This document shows, in pieces, positions 17,435 to 26,134 of a stretch of 64,000 bases of DNA (position 1 is the first letter of the stretch; every line of letters starts with the position of its first letter). The notes under the pieces are model-generated. The model was not told the DNA's origin. It saw only the letters and a program-made list of their open reading frames with translations, and did no database searches. A program made the position numbers and the translations under genes. The stretch covers positions 1,488,001 through 1,552,000 of the forward strand of contig NZ_JADBEC010000002.1 in assembly GCF_014873945.1 (NCBI RefSeq), read 5' to 3'. The stretch comes from Rhizobium viscosum. GTDB taxonomy: Bacteria > Pseudomonadota > Alphaproteobacteria > Rhizobiales > Rhizobiaceae.

Positions 17435-18662
17435 GTCTGATATGTCTCCCACCGGCCCGCACTGGCTCACTCTTATCGGCATCGGCGAGGATGGTCCAGC
17501 GGGCCTCGGCGCAGAGGCTAAGCGCCTGATTTCTGCCGCACCCGCCGTCTTCGGCGGCGTGCGCCATCTTGAGCTTGCCGATGCACTGATTACTGGCGAG
17601 CGTCTCACCTGGCAGAGCCCCTTCGAAAAATCGGTCGAGGCGATCGAGGCTCGGCGCGGCACGCCCGTCGTCGTGCTGGCCTCGGGCGATCCCTTCCTCT
17701 ATGGCGTCGGGGCGACGCTGTCGCGTCGGATCGCGGCACACGAGATGAGCACCATTCCCGCGCCATCCGCGTTCAGCCTCGCCGCCGCGCGTCTCGGCTG
17801 GCCGCTGCAGGAGACGGCCTGTGTATCGCTGCATGGACGCCCGCTCGATCTCATCCGCCCGCACCTGCATGCCGGCAAGCATATTCTGGCCCTGACCTCG
17901 GACGAGAAGGGGCCGCAGGCGCTTGCGAATTTGCTTGTCGCCAACGGCTTTGCCGAGACACGGCTAACGGTTCTGGAAGCACTTGGCGGCGAGCGGGAAC
18001 GCATCCGCAGCGCCACAGCCGCGGGATTTAATCTCGACACGATCGATCCGCTGAATGTCTGCGCCCTCGAAGTGGCGGCGGGGAAAGCAGCACGCATCCT
18101 GCCCCATGCTCCGGGTCTCGACGACGCGCTCTTCGAGCATGACGGACAGATCACCAAACAGGAGATCCGCGCCATTACGATCTCGGCGCTGTCGCCACGT
18201 CATGGCGAACTTCTCTGGGATATCGGCGCAGGCTCCGGATCAATCGGCATCGAATGGATGCTGGCCGATCCGTCTCTGAGAGCAATCGCCATCGAACAGG
18301 CGCCGGAACGGGCTGCCCGCATTGCTCGCAATGCCGCAAGCTTCGGCGTGCCGCAGCTTGCCCTTGTCGAAGGCACCGCATCCGAAGCACTTACCGGTTT
18401 GCCGGCACCGGACGCGATCTTCATCGGCGGTGGCGGCAGCGAGGCTGGCGTCATGGATGCAGCGATCGCGGCTTTGAAGCGGGGAGGGCGGCTCGTTGCC
18501 AATGCCGTGACGTTGGAAATGGAAGGGATGCTCTTGGCCGAATATGCGGCACGTGGCGGCACGCTGACGAAGATCGAAATCGCGCGTGCTGCGCCCGTCG
18601 GCGGCATGAGCGGCTGGCGGCCGGCCATGCCCGTCACGCAATGGCGCTGGATCAAGGAATAG
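17433..18662 (+). CDS. cobL: Precorrin-6Y C5,15-methyltransferase (decarboxylating), CobL
   Basis: Bifunctional enzyme of 409 residues, close to the 413 of the P. denitrificans enzyme. The N-terminal tetrapyrrole-methylase half (LTLIGIGEDGPAGLG, LASGDPFLYGVG) methylates C5 and the C-terminal class-I methyltransferase half (LLWDIGAGSGSIGIEWM near 250) acts at C15 and decarboxylates. The ATG at 17433 overlaps the cobK start on the other strand, so its promoter must lie inside cobK or transcripts must read through from cobJ. cobM starts 4 bases after the stop. Confidence 0.93.
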   Translation: MSDMSPTGPHWLTLIGIGEDGPAGLGAEAKRLISAAPAVFGGVRHLELADALITGERLTWQSPFEKSVEAIEARRGTPVVVLASGDPFLYGVGATLSRRIAAHEMSTIPAPSAFSLAAARLGWPLQETACVSLHGRPLDLIRPHLHAGKHILALTSDEKGPQALANLLVANGFAETRLTVLEALGGERERIRSATAAGFNLDTIDPLNVCALEVAAGKAARILPHAPGLDDALFEHDGQITKQEIRAITISALSPRHGELLWDIGAGSGSIGIEWMLADPSLRAIAIEQAPERAARIARNAASFGVPQLALVEGTASEALTGLPAPDAIFIGGGGSEAGVMDAAIAALKRGGRLVANAVTLEMEGMLLAEYAARGGTLTKIEIARAAPVGGMSGWRPAMPVTQWRWIKE

Positions 18663-18666
18663 AAGA

Positions 18667-19425
18667 ATGGTGGTTCATTTCATCGGCGCCGGACCGGGTG
18701 CAGCAGATCTCATCACGGTGCGCGGACGCGACCTCATCGGCAAATGCCCGGTCTGCCTTTATGCCGGCTCCATCGTTTCGCCCGAGCTCCTGCAATATTG
18801 CCCGACGGGGGCGCGCATCATCGATACCGCGCCGATGTCGCTCGACGAGATCGAAGTCGAATATCTTGATGCCGCAAATGCCGGCCAGGATGTGGCGCGG
18901 CTGCATTCGGGCGATCTCTCTGTCTGGAGCGCGGTAGCCGAACAGGTTCGCCGGCTGGAGAAGCATGGCATCGCCTATACGATGACGCCGGGTGTCCCGG
19001 CCTTTGCGGCAGCGGCCTCAGCACTCGGCCGCGAGCTGACGATCCCCGCCGTGGCGCAAAGCCTCGTGCTGACGCGCGTATCGGGCCGCGCCTCGCCGAT
19101 GCCGAACGAGGAAACCTTGGCGAAGTTCGGCGCGACGGGGGCAACGCTGGCGATCCATCTCGCCATCCACGCGCTGGCTGAGGTCGTTACGGAGCTGACG
19201 CCGCTCTATGGCGCCGATTGCCCCGTCGCCATCGTCGTGAAAGCCACTTGGCCGGACGAGCGTATCCTTCGCGGCACGCTCGCCGATATCGAGGAAAAGG
19301 TGGCGGCCGAACCGATCGAGCGCACGGCCATCATCTTCGTCGGCCGCTCGCTTGCATCACAGGATTTTCGCGAAAGCTCACTCTACGACCCTGCCTACCA
19401 GCGCCGCTTCCGCGGCCGCGAATAG
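18667..19425 (+). CDS. cobM: Precorrin-4 C11-methyltransferase, CobM
   Basis: SAM-dependent methylation of precorrin-4 at C11. It is 252 residues with the family signature FIGAGPGAADLITVRG at the N-terminus and LHSGDLSVWSAVAEQ and TPGVPAFAAAASALG in the middle. It is the last gene of the block and ends 4 bases from the convergent TIM-barrel gene; no clear terminator separates them. CobE and the late cobalamin genes (cobB, cobNST and others) are not in this window. Confidence 0.95.
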   Translation: MVVHFIGAGPGAADLITVRGRDLIGKCPVCLYAGSIVSPELLQYCPTGARIIDTAPMSLDEIEVEYLDAANAGQDVARLHSGDLSVWSAVAEQVRRLEKHGIAYTMTPGVPAFAAAASALGRELTIPAVAQSLVLTRVSGRASPMPNEETLAKFGATGATLAIHLAIHALAEVVTELTPLYGADCPVAIVVKATWPDERILRGTLADIEEKVAAEPIERTAIIFVGRSLASQDFRESSLYDPAYQRRFRGRE

Positions 19426-19429
19426 TCAC

Positions 19430-20242
19430 TCAGACCTTCGCCGCGAGATAATCCATGCTTGCCTTCAACGCAGCGCCGGGATCCTTCAGTGCATGAACTT
19501 CGGACGCGAAGGGCTCGAAGGAGAAGGGCCCCTTGTAGTTTGCCTGCAGCAATGCGCGGATCTGGGCGGCATTACCGAGCCGGTCATCGGCATCGACGAG
19601 AACACGGTGTGGATCGCGCATATCTGCGACGGAAACGGCAGGATCGCTGACGCCGGAAATATGCACCAGCCCCGTCAGATGTGGGAAGAAAGGCGTTTCA
19701 CCGGCGAGGTGATGGTGGAAGGTGTCGTGCACCAGCCGGAAAGTCGGCTGCGCGCCCAGCGTCTCAATCACATCCACCGCCTCCGCCTTGGACCGCAGCG
19801 AGCAGATCTCGAAGCCGAGCGGCTCGACGAGGCCAACAATGCCGGCGGCATCGAGCATCGGCCGGAGTTCTTCGAGCGAGCGGCGGAGATTGGCCTGACG
19901 TTCGCCATCAGCGCGTCCCGTGCCGTCATTCTTGGGAACCAGCACCAGCGCCTGCGAGCCGACAGCCCGGGCATAGTCGATCAGCTCACGAGCCTCCCGC
20001 TCGCGCGTCGCATTCCATTCGTTGAAGCGCTGCAGCGCATTGATGGAAATGATTGCAACACCGTGGCGGGTGGCCGCCGCCCTGATGACATCAGGCTTGG
20101 TGCCATCGAGAATAGCGTTGCCGGTGAGATCATTGCGGATCTCCACCGCATCGATGCCGAGGAAGGCGGCAAGCGCAAAGAAATCCTCGATCGAAAGCGA
20201 GGGCGCCGCCATATGGTTCAGCGCGAAACGGATGGATGCCAT
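19430..20242 (-). CDS. TIM-barrel sugar isomerase/epimerase, IolI-like
   Basis: Protein of 270 residues of the xylose-isomerase-like AP-endonuclease-2 fold, closest in pattern to inosose isomerase IolI (VEIRNDLTGN, ISINALQRFNEW, LVEPLGFEICSLRS, LVHDTFHHHLAGET, SFEPFASEV). The conserved Glu and the Asp/His set are the expected metal ligands. The start is the internal ATG at 20242, preceded by GAGGAGGAG on the minus strand. It sits next to a LacI regulator and a moc-like oxygenase set, so an inositol-related substrate is plausible. That is inference. Confidence 0.8.
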   Translation of the reverse strand: MASIRFALNHMAAPSLSIEDFFALAAFLGIDAVEIRNDLTGNAILDGTKPDVIRAAATRHGVAIISINALQRFNEWNATREREARELIDYARAVGSQALVLVPKNDGTGRADGERQANLRRSLEELRPMLDAAGIVGLVEPLGFEICSLRSKAEAVDVIETLGAQPTFRLVHDTFHHHLAGETPFFPHLTGLVHISGVSDPAVSVADMRDPHRVLVDADDRLGNAAQIRALLQANYKGPFSFEPFASEVHALKDPGAALKASMDYLAAKV

Positions 20243-20375
20243 GCGAAGTCTCCTCCTCGCCCCTCGTGAGTGAGAAGCATTATGAATGTCTGATCGAATC
20301 TCTACTGGAATTCGCCAGCCAATCCATCCGCTGCACGGCATCAAACGCTATCATCGCTGCTAGATTTTCCGGGCC

Positions 20376-20395
20376 AATGATAGAATTCCATCATT
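20376..20395. promoter_or_regulatory. 20-bp near-perfect palindrome, candidate LacI-family operator
   Basis: AATGATAGAATTCCATCATT matches its reverse complement at 18 of 20 positions and lies between the LacI gene and the TIM-barrel gene it would control. The half-site TGATAGAAT recurs at 21540-21548, upstream of the divergent mocD-like gene. Confidence 0.5.
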
Positions 20396-20458
20396 TCAAG
20401 ACTATCCGGTTACACAATTCCGGATGCAAAACCGCTGCACAGTTTTGCTGGAATTGCT

Positions 20459-21487
20459 CTAGATATTTTCCGGCAGAAAAATCTCGAAGGGCAGGAAGGA
20501 CTGGCCGGGAATGGCGATCTCGCCCTGTTCCAGCGCACCGGTCATCAGCGAGACCACCTCCTTGCACAGCGCCGGCAGCGGCGTGCCGATCGCCATCGTG
20601 ACGATGCCGTCGGCAAGACCGGCCTTGCTGTCGGCGGTGAGTTCGTTGACGATAAGCACGATGCGGCCGCCGATCCCTTCTTCACGAAATGCCGAGATCG
20701 CGCCCTCCATTCCGCCGCCACAGACATAGAGGCCGACGAGATCGGGATCTTTCTGCAGGAGCGTCAACGTCGCCTCATGGGTGATTTCAGGCGTTTCCAG
20801 ATTAATCAGCGTTTCGACCACTTCGAAATCCGGCGCCTCCTCGCGAAAATAGGAGCGGAAGCCCATTTCGCGAAGCTCGTGGCCGTGAAAACGGTGACTG
20901 CCGACGAAACAGGCGACCTTGCCGGGCCGGCTGGAGGCCTTTGCAATCATCCAAGCGGCCGTGCGACCAACCTTGCGGTTGTTGACGCCGACATAGGCGT
21001 CCCGCACCCCGGTCGCGAGATCCGAGAGCAGTGAGAAGACCGGAACGCCGCGCGCCTTCAATTCCTCGACCGCTGCAGTCACGGCCGGATAATCCGGCCC
21101 GACAAGCGCGACTGCCTGGTTTCGGGCGCCGAGCAGCTTGATCTTTTCGATGATGGCGGCGGGTGTCGCTGCGGATGGATATTCCACCTGCGTCTGGATC
21201 CGCGCAGTCGTGACATTGCGGGCGGCGGTTTCAATCTCACGCGCAAAGGCCTGATAAAAGGGCTGCGTCGGCTTCTGCAGCAGGAAGGCCAGGCGATATT
21301 GCGGCAGATCCTCGAAGACGCGCTGGCGGATCAGACCGACCGCATGATAGCCGATCGACTGGGCCGCATCATAGACACGGCGCGCCGTTTCCTCCCGTAC
21401 CCGGTGGCGGCCGTTTAGCACACGATCGACGGTCGCGACACTGACGCCGGAGGCTTGGGCGAGATCGGAGATGGTCGGGCGGCGCAT
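20459..21487 (-). CDS. LacI-family transcriptional regulator
   Basis: Regulator of 342 residues. The N-terminal LacI helix-turn-helix and hinge (TISDLAQASGVSVATVDRVLNGRHRVREETARRV) cover about 4-40. A periplasmic-binding-protein-like sensor domain follows (AFLLQKPTQPFYQAFAREIE near 70, ALVGPDYPAVTAAVEEL near 128, GLYVCGGGMEGAISAF near 255). It lies between the TIM-barrel gene and the mocDEF-like genes, which are transcribed away on the opposite strand. It most likely represses both in the absence of a sugar or cyclitol ligand. Confidence 0.92.
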   Translation of the reverse strand: MRRPTISDLAQASGVSVATVDRVLNGRHRVREETARRVYDAAQSIGYHAVGLIRQRVFEDLPQYRLAFLLQKPTQPFYQAFAREIETAARNVTTARIQTQVEYPSAATPAAIIEKIKLLGARNQAVALVGPDYPAVTAAVEELKARGVPVFSLLSDLATGVRDAYVGVNNRKVGRTAAWMIAKASSRPGKVACFVGSHRFHGHELREMGFRSYFREEAPDFEVVETLINLETPEITHEATLTLLQKDPDLVGLYVCGGGMEGAISAFREEGIGGRIVLIVNELTADSKAGLADGIVTMAIGTPLPALCKEVVSLMTGALEQGEIAIPGQSFLPFEIFLPENI

Positions 21488-21621
21488 GGTTGTTCCTGAT
21501 AGTTTTCAATCACGAATGAAAGATGCTTCTGATGGCTTTTGATAGAATATAGCAAGCCTGCATTGAGGGCTTTGCGAAGTCAACTTATTCTCTGGGCCCA
21601 GAGTTGAGCAGGGAGGAAAAC

Positions 21622-22710
21622 ATGGCAGGCGAGGCAGGCAAGCGCGATTACGGCCTCCTGGGGGAAAGCGGACGCACGGCGGTGGAAACCGGCCTTGCAG
21701 CCGCGGAATGGTATCACACCGATATTGCCCGCAAGGAAATGAAGGCGCTGATGCAACGCTCCGACGATCATGCGATCCGCGACACGGCGCTCTGGCTCGG
21801 CAGCATGGTGATCTTTGCCGCGCTCGGCATTTATTTCTGGGGCTCCTGGATCGCCGTGCCGTTCTTCCTGGCCTATGGAGTGCTCTACGGCTCGGCCTCC
21901 GACAGCCGCTGGCACGAATGCGGCCACGGCACCGCCTTCAAGACGCGCTGGATGAACGATGTCGTCTACCAGATCGCCTGCTTCATGATCATGCGTAATC
22001 CGGTGACCTGGCGCTGGAGCCATACGCGCCACCACACCGACACTGTCATCGTCGGCCGCGACCCTGAGATCGCCGTCATGCGCCCGCCGGACCTCGTCCG
22101 GCTGATCCTCAATTTCTTCGGCATTCTCGATGTCTGGCATGCTGTCATTGATATGGTCAGAAACTCGGCCGGCGTCATCAGTGCTGCGGAAAAGACCTTC
22201 ATCCCGGAGATGGAACAGCCGAAGGTGATCCGCATTGCCCGCATCTGGCTGGCCATCTACGTCGTCACCATCGCGCTCGCCATCTATATGGGTTCGATCC
22301 TGCCGTTGATGCTGATCGGCCTGCCGCGCCTCTATGGCGCCTGGCATCACGTGCTGACCGGCCTGCTGCAGCATGGCGGGCTTGCCGACAATGTCATCGA
22401 CCACCGGCTGAACAGCCGTACCGTCTACATGAACCCGATCAGCCGCTTCATCTACTGGAACATGAACTACCACGTCGAGCATCATATGTTCCCGATGGTG
22501 CCCTACCACGCGCTGCCGAAGCTGCATGCGATGATCAAGCACGACCTGCCGGCGCCCAATCCGTCAATCTGGTCAGGCTACCGGGAAATGATCCCGGCCT
22601 TCCTGCGCCAGCTTCGCAACGAAGACTATTTCCTGAAGCGGGAACTGCCGGTAACAGCACGGCCCTATCGCGAGGAATTTCACGCCGAACTGGCGCCTGC
22701 AGCCCAATAA
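21622..22710 (+). CDS. mocD: Membrane fatty-acid-desaturase/hydroxylase-type oxygenase, MocD-like
   Basis: Di-iron membrane oxygenase of 362 residues. The three histidine boxes are HECGH (98-102), HTRHH (134-138) and HVEHH (284-288), interleaved with hydrophobic membrane segments. I use the ATG at 21622, which has AGGGAGG eight bases upstream, rather than the TTG at 21604. It is followed by a Rieske ferredoxin and a ferredoxin reductase, the same trio as mocDEF of rhizopine (3-O-methyl-scyllo-inosamine) use in R. leguminosarum. Assignment to that pathway rests on this order; the real substrate is open. Confidence 0.8.
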   Translation: MAGEAGKRDYGLLGESGRTAVETGLAAAEWYHTDIARKEMKALMQRSDDHAIRDTALWLGSMVIFAALGIYFWGSWIAVPFFLAYGVLYGSASDSRWHECGHGTAFKTRWMNDVVYQIACFMIMRNPVTWRWSHTRHHTDTVIVGRDPEIAVMRPPDLVRLILNFFGILDVWHAVIDMVRNSAGVISAAEKTFIPEMEQPKVIRIARIWLAIYVVTIALAIYMGSILPLMLIGLPRLYGAWHHVLTGLLQHGGLADNVIDHRLNSRTVYMNPISRFIYWNMNYHVEHHMFPMVPYHALPKLHAMIKHDLPAPNPSIWSGYREMIPAFLRQLRNEDYFLKRELPVTARPYREEFHAELAPAAQ

Positions 22711-22732
22711 CAAGATCGAGGGAGGAAACGAG

Positions 22733-23047
22733 ATGAGCGGAAACTGGATCGAGGTTTGCGGCAAGGACGAGATCGATGAGGAAGACGTCATCCGTTTCGA
22801 CCATGGCGGGCGCACCTTTGCCGTCTATCGCAGCCCGGACGACGAGTTCTTCGCGACCGATGGGCTCTGCACCCATGAGCAGATCCATCTCGCCGATGGC
22901 CTCGTCATGGACGAGATCATCGAATGTCCGAAGCACAATGGCCGCTTCAACTACAAGACGGGCGAAGCCAAGGGGGCTCCCGTCTGCGTCAATCTGAAGA
23001 CCTATCCCGTCAAGATCGAAGGCGGCGCCGTCTTCATTGCGATCTGA
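22733..23047 (+). CDS. mocE: Rieske [2Fe-2S] ferredoxin, MocE-like
   Basis: Small electron carrier of 104 residues. The Rieske cluster ligands are C46-x-H48 (CTH) and C65-x2-H68 (CPKH), separated by 16 residues. A good ribosome site (GGGAGG) precedes the ATG. It lies between the oxygenase and the reductase and should shuttle electrons between them. Same family as MocE of the rhizopine pathway. Confidence 0.9.
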   Translation: MSGNWIEVCGKDEIDEEDVIRFDHGGRTFAVYRSPDDEFFATDGLCTHEQIHLADGLVMDEIIECPKHNGRFNYKTGEAKGAPVCVNLKTYPVKIEGGAVFIAI

Positions 23048-23055
23048 GGTGCACC

Positions 23056-24282
23056 ATGGCCCATTTCGTTATCATCGGGGCAGGGGAATGCGGTGCGCGT
23101 GCCGCCTTCGCGCTACGGGAAAAGGGATTTGACGGCGAAATCACACTCGTCGGTTCCGAACCGCATGCGCCCTATGAGCGCCCGCCACTCTCCAAGGCCG
23201 GCCTTGCCGGCAATGTCGATCCGAAATTCATCGCGGCACAGGAAGCCTATGAGGCAGGCAATATCCGCCTCCTGACCGGTATTGCGGCAACCGGCCTCGA
23301 TGCGGAGGCTCATTCGGTCGCCTTATCGGATGGCAGCCGCCTCCTCTATGACCGGCTGCTGCTTGCGACGGGTGCCAGTGCCCGCGCCTTTCCCAACGCG
23401 CCCGGTGAGAGCAGCCATATCCGTTTCCTGCGCACACATCATGATGCGGTGACGCTGCGCACCGTGCTTCGACCCGGCAAGCGGCTTGCCGTCATCGGCG
23501 GCGGCTTCATCGGCCTGGAGGTCGCGGCGACCGCGCGTCAGCTCGGCGCCGACGTCGTTCTCATCGAAGGGCTGGAGCGAGTGCTGAAGCGCGGCGTTCC
23601 CGAGGACGTCGCCCATCTCGTCGCCGAGCGCCATCGCGCCGCGGGCGTCGATCTGCGCTGCGGTGTCTCCATCGAGGCGCTGACAGAACGGGGCGACAAG
23701 GCCGTCGTCCGGCTTTCCAACGATGAGGTGATCGAGGCCGACCTGGCGCTTGTCGGCATCGGCGCCCGGCCGAACATCCAGCTTGCCGAGGCGGCCGGAC
23801 TTCATATCGACAACGGCATAGCCGTCGACGAGAGACTGCGCAGCTCCGCCCCCGATGTCTTTGCTGCCGGTGACTGCTGCTCCTTTCCACTCGCAATCTA
23901 TGGCGGCCGGCGCGTGCGGCTGGAATCCTGGCGCAATGCACAGGAACAGGGCACGCTTGCCGCCGCAAACATGCTCGGCGCCGATGAGCCGGTTTCCGCG
24001 GTACCGTGGTTCTGGTCGGATCAGTATGACATGACGCTACAGATTGCCGGGCTCGCCGATGGCGCGGTCAGCCATCCGCGCCGCGATCTCGGCGAGGACG
24101 CTTTCATCCTCTTCCATCTCGATGCCGAGGGCCGGCTGATTGCCGCAAGCGGCATCGGGCCCGGCAATGTGGTCGCCCGCGACATCCGGCTGGCGGAAAT
24201 GCTGATTGCCGCATGCGCCCATCCCGATCCGGCCGCGCTGACTGCCAGCGACGTCAAGCTGAAAACACTCCTCGCCGCCTGA
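23056..24282 (+). CDS. mocF: FAD-dependent ferredoxin reductase, MocF-like
   Basis: NAD(P)H:ferredoxin reductase of 408 residues from the ATG at 23056, 8 bases after the ferredoxin stop. It has an N-terminal FAD motif (VIIGAGECGARAAFAL), YERPPLSK near 40, a second dinucleotide motif (AVIGGGFIGLEVAATARQLG near 150) and the VFAAGDCC flavin motif near 275. It is typical of putidaredoxin-reductase-type proteins and is the natural reductase for the preceding MocE-like ferredoxin. Confidence 0.9.
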   Translation: MAHFVIIGAGECGARAAFALREKGFDGEITLVGSEPHAPYERPPLSKAGLAGNVDPKFIAAQEAYEAGNIRLLTGIAATGLDAEAHSVALSDGSRLLYDRLLLATGASARAFPNAPGESSHIRFLRTHHDAVTLRTVLRPGKRLAVIGGGFIGLEVAATARQLGADVVLIEGLERVLKRGVPEDVAHLVAERHRAAGVDLRCGVSIEALTERGDKAVVRLSNDEVIEADLALVGIGARPNIQLAEAAGLHIDNGIAVDERLRSSAPDVFAAGDCCSFPLAIYGGRRVRLESWRNAQEQGTLAAANMLGADEPVSAVPWFWSDQYDMTLQIAGLADGAVSHPRRDLGEDAFILFHLDAEGRLIAASGIGPGNVVARDIRLAEMLIAACAHPDPAALTASDVKLKTLLAA

Positions 24283-24332
24283 TCGGCTCCCCGAATACTG
24301 GCCCAACGAGTACTCGCCCAAAGGATATTGCG

Positions 24333-25136
24333 ATGAAAAAACATAATCGCGCCACGGTCGCCGACCTGCTCGCGCTCAGGGGCAAACGCCAGCTCACCAT
24401 GCTGCGGGTCACCTCGCTCGAAGAGGCGGAAGCGGCGGAAAGGGCCGGAATCGACATGGTCTCCGTACCGCCGGCCCTGCTCGGACCGGTCTTTCGCGAG
24501 GCGGCTCCCACGCCCTTCGCCATTCCCGGCCTCGAATATGGCGACCATGTCTCGGCCGAGGACTATATGCGCGAGGCCTTCAAGGCGCTGAAGGCAGGCG
24601 GCGACGCCGTCTATTGCGCCGCAAGCCTGCAGACGATCAGGCGCATGCGCGATGAGGGCATTCCGGTCTGCGGCCATGTCGGCCTGATCCCGTCGAAGGC
24701 CACCTGGACCGGCGGCTTTCGCGCCGTCGGCAAGACTGCTGCCAGCGCCTTCGATGTCTGGCGCCAGACGAAGACGCTTCAGGATGCCGGCGCCTTCGCA
24801 GCGGAGATCGAGGTCGTTCCCGGCGATGTCGCGGCGGCGATTTCCAACCGCACTTCGATGCTGATGATCTCCATGGGCGCCGGCCGTGGCTGCGACGCGC
24901 AATATCTCTTTGCCGACGACGTGCTTGGCACGACCAGAAACCACACGCCGCGCCACGCCAAGGTCTACCGCAACTTCGCCGCCGAATATGACCGGCTGCA
25001 GCGCGAGCGCATCGCCGCCTTCAGCGAATTTGCCGAGGATATCCGCTCCGGCGCCTATCCGGAAAGGCGCCACCTCGTCGGTATCGACGAGGCCGAGTTG
25101 CGCAATTTCCTGCATCGGCTGGAAGCCGAGGGATAG
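24333..25136 (+). CDS. Divergent PanB-superfamily protein (ketopantoate hydroxymethyltransferase-like)
   Basis: Protein of 267 residues from the ATG at 24333 (AAGGATATTGCG upstream). Parts match PanB well (CGHVGLIPSKATWTGGFRAVGKTAA; ISMGAGRGCDAQYLFADDVLG). However, the PanB metal-binding VGDS segment reads VSVPPA here and the substrate-binding KLEGG-like segment reads VYCAAS. Normal panB activity is therefore doubtful, and another aldolase or lyase reaction in the PEP-mutase superfamily is more likely. It closes the mocDEF-like operon, about 50 bases after mocF. Confidence 0.65.
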   Translation: MKKHNRATVADLLALRGKRQLTMLRVTSLEEAEAAERAGIDMVSVPPALLGPVFREAAPTPFAIPGLEYGDHVSAEDYMREAFKALKAGGDAVYCAASLQTIRRMRDEGIPVCGHVGLIPSKATWTGGFRAVGKTAASAFDVWRQTKTLQDAGAFAAEIEVVPGDVAAAISNRTSMLMISMGAGRGCDAQYLFADDVLGTTRNHTPRHAKVYRNFAAEYDRLQRERIAAFSEFAEDIRSGAYPERRHLVGIDEAELRNFLHRLEAEG

Positions 25137-25236
25137 AGGGTCCCCCGGCCGCTGGGGAGAAGGGGAACCCGCCATTGGCATCGACGCCGGCCTATGTCAG
25201 AGAATAGAGCAATCACGAACAGATTCTCAGGCTCTG

Positions 25237-26133
25237 GTGACGATAGGCTTTGCACATGCGGAATTGATCGCGGTTCTCGTCGCGGTGACGGGCGATGAAC
25301 CGCGTGTCATGACGATCCAGAGTGGCGATGCACTTCCGTCCGGTCCCTTCGAAATGGGCCATCGCACGCTGCAATCGGGCCTGCGCGAATGGATCCAGGA
25401 ACAGACCGCCCATCCCGTCGGCTTTCTCGAGCAGCTCTATACCTTTGCCGACCGCGATCGGAACAACGACATCCAGGGCGGCCGCACCATTTCCATCAGC
25501 TATCTCGGCCTCGTCAACGAACAGTCAGGCGCCGGTCGGCCGGGCTGGCATGGCTGGTATGAATATTTCCCCTGGGAAGACCACCGCGACGGCCGCCCTG
25601 CCATCATGGACGAACTGATCGCGCGGCTGCGCTTCTGGGCCGATGCCGATCCGGCAAGGCGTGAACACCGCCATCGCCGCGCCGATTTCACCTTCGGACT
25701 CGACGGCGGCGGCTGGAACGAGGATCTGACGCTGCAGCGTTACGAACTGCTCTATGAGGCGGGTCTCGTCACAGAAGCCGGTAGTGGCAAGGACGACAAT
25801 CTCGGTAGGCCGATGTTTGCCGATCACCGGCGTATCCTTGCGACCGGGATTGCGCGGCTTCGCGCCAAGATCAAATACCGCCCCGTCGTCTTCGAACTCA
25901 TGTCCGAAAGCTTCACGCTTCTGCAATTGCAGCGGGCCGTAGAGGCGCTGGCCGGCCTGACACTGCACAAGCAGAACTTCCGCCGCCTGATCGAGCAGCA
26001 GGAACTGGTGGAGGAAACCGGCGAGGCGACGAGCGAAACCGGCGGCCGCCCGGCAAAGCTTTTCCGCTTCCGCCAGACCATTCTCGAAGAGCGCGCACTC
26101 GCCGGAACGAAATTACCGCTCTCCCGCAATTGA
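25237..26133 (+). CDS. nrtR: NrtR-type Nudix-related repressor of NAD synthesis
   Basis: Regulator of about 298 residues. A Nudix-like domain (TIGFAHAELIAVLVAV at the start, GHRTLQSGLREWIQEQT, FLEQLYTFADRDR) occupies the first half, and a winged-helix region the last third (LLQLQRAVEALAGLTLHKQNFRRLIEQQELVEETG). It lies directly before nadABC with twin inverted repeats between, matching the NrtR arrangement. The start is uncertain. No ATG precedes the conserved region in frame. GTG at 25237 is the nearest start; ATG at 25194 (MSENRAIT) would need a one-base shift to join. Confidence 0.75.
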   Translation: MTIGFAHAELIAVLVAVTGDEPRVMTIQSGDALPSGPFEMGHRTLQSGLREWIQEQTAHPVGFLEQLYTFADRDRNNDIQGGRTISISYLGLVNEQSGAGRPGWHGWYEYFPWEDHRDGRPAIMDELIARLRFWADADPARREHRHRRADFTFGLDGGGWNEDLTLQRYELLYEAGLVTEAGSGKDDNLGRPMFADHRRILATGIARLRAKIKYRPVVFELMSESFTLLQLQRAVEALAGLTLHKQNFRRLIEQQELVEETGEATSETGGRPAKLFRFRQTILEERALAGTKLPLSRN

Positions 26134-26134
26134 C

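Noticed and set aside
24886..25236. Long upstream extension of the NrtR frame
   Set aside because: It runs antiparallel to sense through the end of the PanB-like gene in another frame and does not match the regulator family.
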